Positions 56,299-64,000 of a stretch of DNA of 64,000 bases are shown here, one piece after another. Made by a program: the position numbers and the translations under genes. The notes under the pieces are model-generated. The model worked only from the letters and a program-made list of their open reading frames with translations. It searched no databases and was not told where the DNA came from. The DNA is from Agapanthus africanus (Eukaryota > Streptophyta > Magnoliopsida > Asparagales > Amaryllidaceae): the NCBI GenBank assembly GCA_030015575.1, contig CM057339.1:769312809-769376808 (forward strand), in the 5' to 3' direction. Positions within the stretch are counted from its first letter, which is position 1; every line of letters begins with the position of its first letter.

Positions 56299-57521
56299 CG
56301 CAAAAACTCATGCCTGGCCCTACCTGCATCCTGTCGTCCTCTCCCTCGGTCTCCTCGGCCTCTCTGAAAGCGTCCTGCAAAGCCCCGACCTCGCGGTGTA
56401 ACTGCCTGGCGCATAGTGCCAACTGGGGGAGGAAGTAAGGCCATCAAAGTAGAAGATGGATGGGGTAAAGCGACATGCGGAGTAACTGTCCCTCCATGAT
56501 GTCTACACTCTCTAGCCAAATGCCCTGGAATTCCGCAACTATAACATGTAAATGGAGGCCTATGCTCCACGGGGTATGAACTGAACATCTGACTCTGGCC
56601 CCAACCTCGACCAAAACTGCGGTCTGGAAAATGTCTACCTCGTCCTCTACCAAATTGCCTGGTAACAGACTCAATAGGTCTAGTCCTCTTTGGCTCCGGA
56701 ACAATCACTGCCTCGCTCAGACGCTCTTCTGCTCGCATAGCTGCATCTATGGCATGTGCATAAGTATCGAAATGCTGGGAGCCTATAGCAAGAAACAACT
56801 GCGTGTTCAGACTCCTTATGAACCTCTTCACCCGAAACTCCTCCGTAGGAACTAAATATGGAGCATAGCGCGACAACTGGGTGAATCGTAAATCATAATC
56901 TGCCACCGACATACTCGTAGATTTCCGCAACGCTTCAAAACTACTAGCTCTAGCGTCCCTCACACTCTGTGGAAGAAATCTAGCAAGAAAAACCTCAGAA
57001 AACTCGGTCCACGACATCGGAGGAAGACCAATGGCTCGCCCTCTCTCCATCGACTTACACCACTCCTGTGCGAGTCCTTCCAATCGAAAGCTAGTCAGCT
57101 CAACCGACCTCACATCAGAACATCGCAATGATCTGCCGATCCTCGCCATCCTATCAAGAAAAGACTGAGGATTTTCTGCTACATCGGTCCCTATAAATAC
57201 CGGAGGTCTCAACCGCATAAACTCCGGAAGTGATACCTCCATCACCCTCGTGTCTACAAGTGCGACCGACTGCATTGGCTGTACATCGGACTCGACCATG
57301 GTCGGGGCCTGATCCTGTCTCTGTACTCGAGTGGCCTCAGCCAACTGTCCTACCACCTGCTGCAATCCTAACATGTCCTCCTCTATCCTAGTCAGTCGAT
57401 CTAGAGGAGGAGGATCGACATGCTCATGCACCGCTGGAATGTCCGGTGCGTCAGTCGCCGTCACAGGCAGATTCGCCTTAGCTGCATCCCTGGCTGCGGC
57501 TCGCCTAACTCGCGTAGCCAT
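56295..57521 (-). mobile_element. Tekay gag
   Basis: The frame starts MATRVRRAAARDAAK and has 408 residues. A coiled-coil-like stretch lies at about 40-70, the retrotransposon-gag core at about 105-265 (FLDRMARIGRSLRC, EFSEVFLARFLP), and a CCHC knuckle CYSCGIPGHLAREC at 326-339. An RG-rich tail follows. The start lies shortly downstream (minus strand) of the primer-binding site next to the LTR at 57,799. Confidence 0.88.
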
Positions 57522-57782
57522 AGCAACTGGAACAAGAAACGAGAGTTGATAAGGCTTACGAATAGGAACAGGAATAACAGAGAGTCAAAAGGAAGGATAA
57601 ATCAAGATATACGTCCTAAGGTTAGTTAGGCTGAGTATTGTAACGTAAATATGCCGCGGAACATACATACGGTACTGTACTCATCCTAATTACCTACTCT
57701 ATCAAACCATAGGTCATCCTACGTAACAGACTCAAGTCGACTTACTTTAACTCACTACTCAGTTCCGTAAGGTAAATCCTAA

Positions 57783-57798
57783 GCTCTGATACTAACTT
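57783..57798 (-). other. Primer-binding-site region of Tekay element
   Basis: On the minus strand AAGTTAGTATCAGAGCTT follows the LTR. GTATCAGAGC matches the initiator tRNA-Met complement used by this lineage. Confidence 0.65.
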
Positions 57799-60593
57799 TG
57801 TCACGACCCAAAGTTTGGATGTGACCGGCACTTAGATTGTATAATATTTAAAGATATCTACACAATCTGAGTAAGCCAAAAACCAAGATCAAAAACCCTT
57901 TTTGCGAATTTTTTTTAAAGTAAAAATCACAGTTTTTAAGTATTTAAGATCTTAACAGTAATTCCCTATTGAATTTATAATAAAAGCAGTTATAAAGTGT
58001 TTAATTTAGTTACATCCCTAGTTGGGAGCAACGATGCCAACATCGGAAATCAATACACAATTATAATACGACATCAAAAGAAGAATCTCAGACATAAGTA
58101 AAAAAATATCATTTAACACAACTAAACGATCTCATCTGTCAAAATAATATACATACAACCACCTAACGTTCTAAGTCACTTATACAGGGTTTGATGGAGA
58201 TATTCTAGATTCAATATACAATACCAAAAGAGGAGGTTACTACATAGCTAACCCACCTAGCAAAAAGAGCGGTAAAAACTGATAAGTGGATCTGCACCGC
58301 TGCTAACCGTCCACTCGACTCCTGCAAGGAACTGTGGCACAACGTGGGTGGGTTGCCAACTCAGTGAATAAAACTAACATATAACGGCTGATAATGTAAA
58401 TATGACGAACTATAACTAATATCAATAAAGATGAGTATAATGCATGATAACATGTGGAAGCATGAGTTTGTACCCCTAAATATATCAATCAAGACTGAAA
58501 TCTCATAAATTATTTCAATTAAAGTTCATCTTTCCGTGTCCAATATCGACACAAATCTTCTGTTTCCCTCAGGCATCATTCCTCGAACGATCCTGCAATC
58601 AATAACACCGGTCGGTATCCTCTAGATATCCACCGTGTTTCACAACTATCTCCGGTATCAAGTATCCTCGCTAGGCTCTCCGCCTCAAATGCGGCTTTCC
58701 TTCCCCTCGGTCTCGACCGGGTCCACCATGAATCCAACTGTATAGCCCCCCCAGTCTGGATTACGCATAAATCCGCAACTGTATAGCCCCCCCATTCGGT
58801 TCGTAGAAAAACCAAATCATAAAAACATCGCATGGCGGATATCTCACATCAATATGAAGAATCACTGATTTTACGCAATAGTATATGAAAACTTAAAACC
58901 ACAAATCCTCAAAAATACAAATGCCGCTTATATCAACTTCTAACACTTGAATATGAAACATGATGTCATTTATGCAAAATACTAATAGTATTGATGTTTA
59001 AGGTATGATAGGAATCATATTTAACAGGTTAAATACTAAGTGTGAAAGTGACATGTTAATATCGACGAGGTGTAATGTAACATGTAGATATGTGCATGTG
59101 CGGCATAACTCGTCGATAACTGTGTAGTGTTCTAACAATTAACATGGCGATGTATATATATCTATATGAATGCATATGATCAATTTAACATACAAAAGCC
59201 TATTTTTATTTAAACTTAACTACGGGCGTATCACGCCATCTATACAAGATCCCCCGGTAGATATTTAGTCTACTCACCGGAATACATCGTAATCTACTCA
59301 GAAATCGTCAATCCCTTCCCTTTCCTTGCGGCCTCCGAAGTTCTCGTACTCGAATCTAACATCGATATAAATTTGAATAAGAAACGGCTAACTTCGATAC
59401 GGCGAAATATGAAAATACAAGCGCTATGTATTAACTATACTACGTACGACTATTCTAAACCATCTAACACTTATACTAACTGAATTTAATCCGATCACTG
59501 TTCGTAACAGAAAACTGAAACGTGTCACGAAACATACGTATCATGTTTTAGAATTTTAACTCTTTTTCAGACATTAACCCCCAGATTTCATATACTAATA
59601 AAATAACTTAAATAAACAATACCAAATATCCTAACACCTATACAGAGACCTACCCTAAAACCCACAATACCCAACTCCACCAAAATTCCGGCGAAACCGG
59701 AATTTCCTCACGCGTCGCCGGCTAACATCCGAGCACTAAGGTTCGTACTCCTAGGGTTTATTCTAAGTCCCACATACAATATTAAGGCACTATTTGGTTA
59801 AGTTATTTATTATCTAAGTTATAGCAGATCTTCACAGAGCCCATGTTTCCCTAAAATACTAAATTTTCGATATCCGATTTCTAAAATTTAAAGTTTACAG
59901 AACTAAAATGCTACTGTGTTTAAAGATTATACCTACAGAAGATGGTTGAAAGGCTTCCTCCAAGATGCCTAAGTCCTTAGCTCCTATCTTGATGGTGAAA
60001 ACTCTTAGCACTAGTTCTTCTTCTCTTCTCTCTTTTTTCTTATTTCTTTTGTGTGTTATATCATCTTTCTTTCCTTTGAAATTTTCTGATGTAGATTTGA
60101 TTAAAATGATCTGAATACATGATATTGGGTAAAGGGAATGAGTGAGATGTAGGAGGAGGTGTCACCAACAGGGTTGTGGTGTTTTCATGCAAGGGTGAGG
60201 TGGTGTGCATTAGGTGTGCATGCAAGAAAGAGGTGTTTGTGCATTATCACTCCTAAGGTGTGGTATCTTGAGGTAAATTCTGAACTTAACCATTATCTAA
60301 CCCTTTTACACATAACCCCTCAATATTTCCAAGTTTTCACAATTATCTATACTTTACACAAAAACCCTTTATTACATATGTTATTATATAACACCATTTT
60401 TATTATAATGAAGCTAAATTTCACACTAAAACCCTTGTAATTTACTAATGTTACAAACTAAAATTTCAATTTAATTAGTTTCACACACTGCTTATGAAAA
60501 TGTCCTATTTGGTTTTAATAACTTTTTTAAATTAACATTTTATTATTTAATTAATTAAATTTATTTATTTTCTAAAATTTTCAAAATGTTACA
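57799..60593 (-). repeat. 5' LTR of Tekay element
   Basis: A 2,795-bp copy of 50,011-52,812. It is bounded on the right by the CGGAA duplication at 60,594-60,598. Confidence 0.92.
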
Positions 60594-60598
60594 CGGAA

Positions 60599-61716
60599 TT
60601 CCTAGTATATCCAATATTTCATATGTGTTCTTCTGCTGTTGATATTCTGTGATATGATCACTTGATATGTTGAGACGAATGCTTATATTGTATATATGAT
60701 ATATAATAAATATTGTTGCTTTCGTTTCTTCTGTGATGCTTAAGAAGCATAATTGATGGGACTTCATTAATGAGATTAATGAAATAAAAGAAACCTAAAG
60801 ATGTTGCAGAACTTGTTGGTAGCTCTAGTTCTTGCTTTGTATAGCGGTATTCCTTGTAGAATATTCAGCCCTTTATTCGATAAGGAAAGAGCCGAGATCC
60901 CTTCACCGGGAGTGAATTCTTTAGCAAAACTAGTAAAAACCTCAAAAACACTCCTTTTCAAAATCACTCGATTCTACAACGATATCAAATTCATTACGCT
61001 CATGGTTTTCTTAAAAACCTGCGTAGCCCTCCGTTATTTCAGATAAGTACTACTTAGTATTCGTGCTACGGTAGTTTGGACTGCGTCAAGGCGTAGTGTG
61101 CAGTAGCTAACTAGTACTTATCTGCTGCATACGATGCGATTGGATTAGGGTATTTGTACGGCGTTGTTTGGCCTGCGTCAAGGGTCGTGCGGGTGGGTTT
61201 AATTCAATCATGAAATGTACGGGTTGAACTTGACTAGCGGACTATGGTTTGTTGGCCTGCGTCAAGGTCATAGGACGCTAGGGGTAAAATATTATCGGGA
61301 ATTTCAAGTGTTGAAATTTGCAATGAGATTGCATACCTTCTATGAGATAGTTGGATCCCGATACCCACTGCGAGTAAGAGTTACTTCTGGGAGAGTTTTA
61401 CACATTACAATCAGCCGATCAAGTAAGTGTCTAGAAAGGTGTTAACAGGGTTACGCCCCTGGGAAAATGATATTTATTTTAATTAGGTCCGTACGAAAGC
61501 ACGGGGAACCTCCCTCAAAGTACCGACACTGGCCTGGCCGAAAAAATGGCGAACTTGTAGGGTGTAATTAATCCCGTCTAGTCTTACCTTTTAGGGTTTG
61601 AAGGAAGATTTGATCAAAACAGTGGGAGTCGTCCTGATTAGATAAAATAATAACCAATCTGACCTTGCAAGAGCGCACGCAGAGTGTTTTCTTCTCTCTC
61701 TCTCCTGGTAGCGACC
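60599..61716 (+). other. Leader of third Angela element, second part
   Basis: It continues the leader after the Tekay insertion and aligns to about 13,915-15,290 of the outer element. It carries the three-copy motif at 61,071-61,267 and a single copy of the block that is duplicated in the outer element (60,835-60,935). No gene is seen. Confidence 0.75.
61071..61267 (+). repeat. Three-copy conserved leader motif (third Angela)
   Basis: GTTTGGCCTGCGTCAAGG-type copies start near 61,071, 61,163 and 61,247, with spacing 92 and about 84 bp. The middle and last copies are best conserved. Confidence 0.82.
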
Positions 61717-64000
61717 ATGCCACGCCTTAATGAAGATAATAATATGGATGTATTGACCGAACTTGCTTATTATACTGAGCTAGGGAACGTTGGTTCCGCT
61801 CTATCTTATAATTGTTATAAGTCCAGGCAGCAAATAGGAGAATATCCGGATTTCCACGCGACCCATTCGAGGAATGTGCATGTTGATGCATCTTCTTCGG
61901 GTGTGATTGTTATCGAGAACTGTTTCTCAGTATCCTCTGCATCTTAGGTATGAGATACCGCATCAGGATCCCATATATGTAATCTGTTACATGGGCTACA
62001 AAAAGGTAGAGAACTGGGAATATGTGATATGTCTCTAAATGTTAGAGAATGGTGCAATTGTTGCAGCCAAGTCAGTTGGAAAATATCACCTTGTATTACC
62101 AAATGGTAAATACATTGATTCTGAACAAATGTTATTAGATACCGAACCTGATATACAGCATTATATCAGATTATTTATTAAGTTAAAGAAGGATATAATT
62201 CTATATTGCAGGATAATATTGTGAACATTTTCCTTAATCAAGAGTTGATTGGATCATGCACGTTATGAAATGGCATATATGTTCTAAATCAAACCACAGT
62301 TCAAAGTATCTAGAACACACACAAGAGGAGTAGTTCAGAAATGAATGAATCCTTCTAGTGGCATTGTAGACTAGGTCATATCGATGCGACACGACTAGCT
62401 AAGTTACATAAGTATGAATATGAGAATCTGTTCGAATTTTCATCTTATGATACTTGCCAGTATTGTCTCAAAGGTAAAATGACCAGTTCTCCGTTTACTG
62501 GAAATAGAGAAAAAGTTACTGAACTCTTAGGACGGATACATGATGATGTATTCGGTCCTATGTCTACAAATGCCAGGGTTGGTTCTTACTACTTCATTAC
62601 ATTCATCGACTATCTCTCAACATTCGGACATGTGTTCCTGTTGAAACACGAGTCTGAAACTTTTGAGAAATTCAAAGAATATAAACTTGAAGATTAAGAA
62701 CCAGAAGGGTAGAAGTATTAAAGTCCTTCGATGCGATCGAGGAGGCGAATATTTGGGCATGGAGTTCCTGGAGTTTCTAAAAGAGAATGAGATTCTCTCT
62801 CAGTTTACTCCTTCGTATACACCACAGCACAACGGTGTATCGGGACGGAGGATGCACACCCTATGAGATATGGCGCGCTCTATGATGAGTATTGCTAAGT
62901 TACCTGTTTTCTTTTGGAGTTATGCACTTGAGAAGCTGCATACCTATTGAATGAGGTTACATCCAAATCAGTGCCTACCACTACATATGATATATGGAAT
63001 GGAAAGAGACCGTGTCTTAAACGAGTTAAGATATGAGGTTGTCCGGCCTATGTTGAAAAGCAAAATCCGGACAAACTCGAGGCAAGGCCAGTTCTGTAAG
63101 TTTGTTGAATATCCCAAACATTTGCGAGGGAATATCTTCTACCACTCTGAGGAGCAAAAGGCGTTTTGTTTCTCAGCATGCCACCTTTTTAGAAAAGGAA
63201 TTTCTTGTGAAGAAATTAGTGGTCATGAGGTAGAACTGGAAGAGTTCCGGCTGGACAAACTAACATCTGATGATTTGGTAAAACCAAAGGATTTAATAGT
63301 CTCCGACGAACCTCAGCCTCTCCGCGAATCTGGTAGGGTTCCTCATCCACCTGAGAGATACTACGGTTTCCTCAGTGACGGTAGGAGCGAGGATTGCATC
63401 ATGGTTGATGATGACCCAACCAGGTTCAGGCAGGCCATCACGAGTGGGGACTCTGTGAAAATGGCTGGATGCTATGCAATTAAAGATGGAATCCATGCAC
63501 ACCAACAAAATATGACTTTGAATATTGCACCTGAAGGGGTAAAACCCATTGGGAGCAAATGGATCTTGAGAAGATTCTTGGTGTAAATGGAAAATTTGAG
63601 ACTTTCAAAGCTATGCTTAAGTCCATCAGGATTAAAAGCAAGCATCGCGGAGCTGGAATATCTGTTTTGATGTGGCAGTCAAAGAGTTTAACTTCATCAA
63701 AATGGTAGATGAACCTTGTATATACAAGAAGGTTGTAGGGAGTAAGGTTGTCTTCCACGTATTGTACGTAGATGACATACTCTTGATAGGAAATGGTTTC
63801 CTATGCTGCACTCGGTCAAGCTCCTCTTATCACGAGGATTCTCCATGGAAGATCTGGATGATACCTACTACATCTTGTGGTTTATGATCTATGGTGATCG
63901 ATCTAAGTGGATGTTGGGAGTGTCCCAAATCCAGGTACATTAACACCATACTAAAGTGGTTTCGTATGGAGGATTCTAAGCGTGGTAGTTCGCCCACTTA
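61717..64000 (+). mobile_element. Coding remnant of third Angela element
   Basis: It begins with ATGCCACGCCTTAATGA, the counterpart of 15,291. Colinear pieces follow: the pre-protease segment (SSGVIVIENCFSVSSAS), the zinc-binding pre-integrase segment near 62,345-62,480, integrase text (62,480-62,870, including CDRGGEYL and TPQHNGVSGRR), the linker (PHPPERYYGFL near 63,350) and RT text to the edge including YVDDILLIG near 63,770. It is broken in many places. Confidence 0.75.

Larger units (their letters stand above)
50011..60593 (-). mobile_element. Tekay-lineage Ty3/gypsy chromovirus, nearly complete, some breaks
   Basis: LTRs are at 50,011-52,812 (2,802 bp) and 57,799-60,593 (2,795 bp), starting TGTAACA and ending GGGTCGTGACA on the minus strand. 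The exact CGGAA duplication flanks it. Coding blocks run gag, protease, RT, RNase H, integrase, chromodomain from right to left. Long LTRs plus a C-terminal chromodomain indicate the Tekay/Del lineage. The LTRs differ by roughly 4% by eye, on the order of 1.5 million years at 1.3e-8 per site per year. It has a few breaks and is not intact. Confidence 0.92.
48219..64000 (+). mobile_element. Third Angela-type copia element, broken; runs off right edge
   Basis: It has a primer-binding site at 48,220-48,232 and a leader at 48,233-50,010, interrupted by a Tekay element (50,011-60,593). The leader continues at 60,599-61,716 and coding remnants run from 61,717. Leader and coding remnants are colinear with the outer Angela element, so the two are related subfamilies. 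Both share the same reduced coding layout with a very short gag. The coding region is broken in many places. The 3' LTR lies beyond the window, so no LTR age is available. Confidence 0.8.

Overview
The window looks like repeat-dense heterochromatin from a flowering plant with a transposon-rich genome, probably a eudicot. The evidence is the plant-specific LTR-retrotransposon lineages present (Ty3/gypsy Tat and Tekay, Ty1/copia Angela), primer-binding sites for plant initiator tRNA-Met, and a Helitron. I found no intact host gene. The species cannot be named from what is here. Nearly everything is transposons nested in transposons. Ages and LTR differences given below were counted by eye and are approximate.

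Layout. (1) Positions 1 to about 40,240 belong to one old, broken Tat-lineage gypsy element on the minus strand. It carries a plus-strand (antisense) coiled-coil gene-like unit (1-956), a repeat-rich 3' region (about 1,190-3,990), integrase, archaeal-type RNase H, RNase H/RT and protease regions (3,998-9,912), then gag (30,059-33,490), the primer-binding site (33,524-33,542) and a long 5' LTR (33,548 to about 40,240). Its 3' LTR lies to the left of the window. (2) Between pol and gag sits an Angela-type copia element (9,918-30,053, plus strand). Its LTRs are nearly identical but its interior is badly broken. (3) Inside that sits a second Angela element (17,982-27,723, minus strand), which looks whole and very young. 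(4) A 3.2-kb Tekay-like solo LTR (35,682-38,853) sits in the Tat LTR. (5) From about 40,262 to 43,554 there is an Angela fragment with its 3' LTR and a piece of another Tekay-type LTR. (6) 43,555-45,330 is a diverged tandem array (about 235 bp) split by a small Helitron (44,704-45,235). (7) 45,340-48,000 is unique-looking DNA with exon-like segments and a short diverged tandem array, and is the only candidate for host-derived sequence. (8) From about 48,000 to the right edge there is a third Angela-type element, broken, interrupted by a Tekay chromovirus (50,011-60,593) with both LTRs and an exact 5-bp target duplication.

Order of events: Tat is oldest. The outer Angela element inserted in it (about 20 LTR differences in 2.2 kb), and the inner Angela came last (about 3 differences in 1,883 bp). 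The Tekay element in the third Angela is older (LTRs roughly 4% different). The most interesting signals are non-coding. Three divergent Angela elements share a three-copy leader motif at fixed spacing and a GC-rich palindrome or hairpin about 200 nt after the primer-binding site. The Tat LTR carries a dense G-box array upstream of a minus-strand TATA box. The solo LTR carries a tRNA-like RNA polymerase III unit. The Tat element carries an antisense, apparently intron-containing gene and a 170-bp higher-order tandem array.
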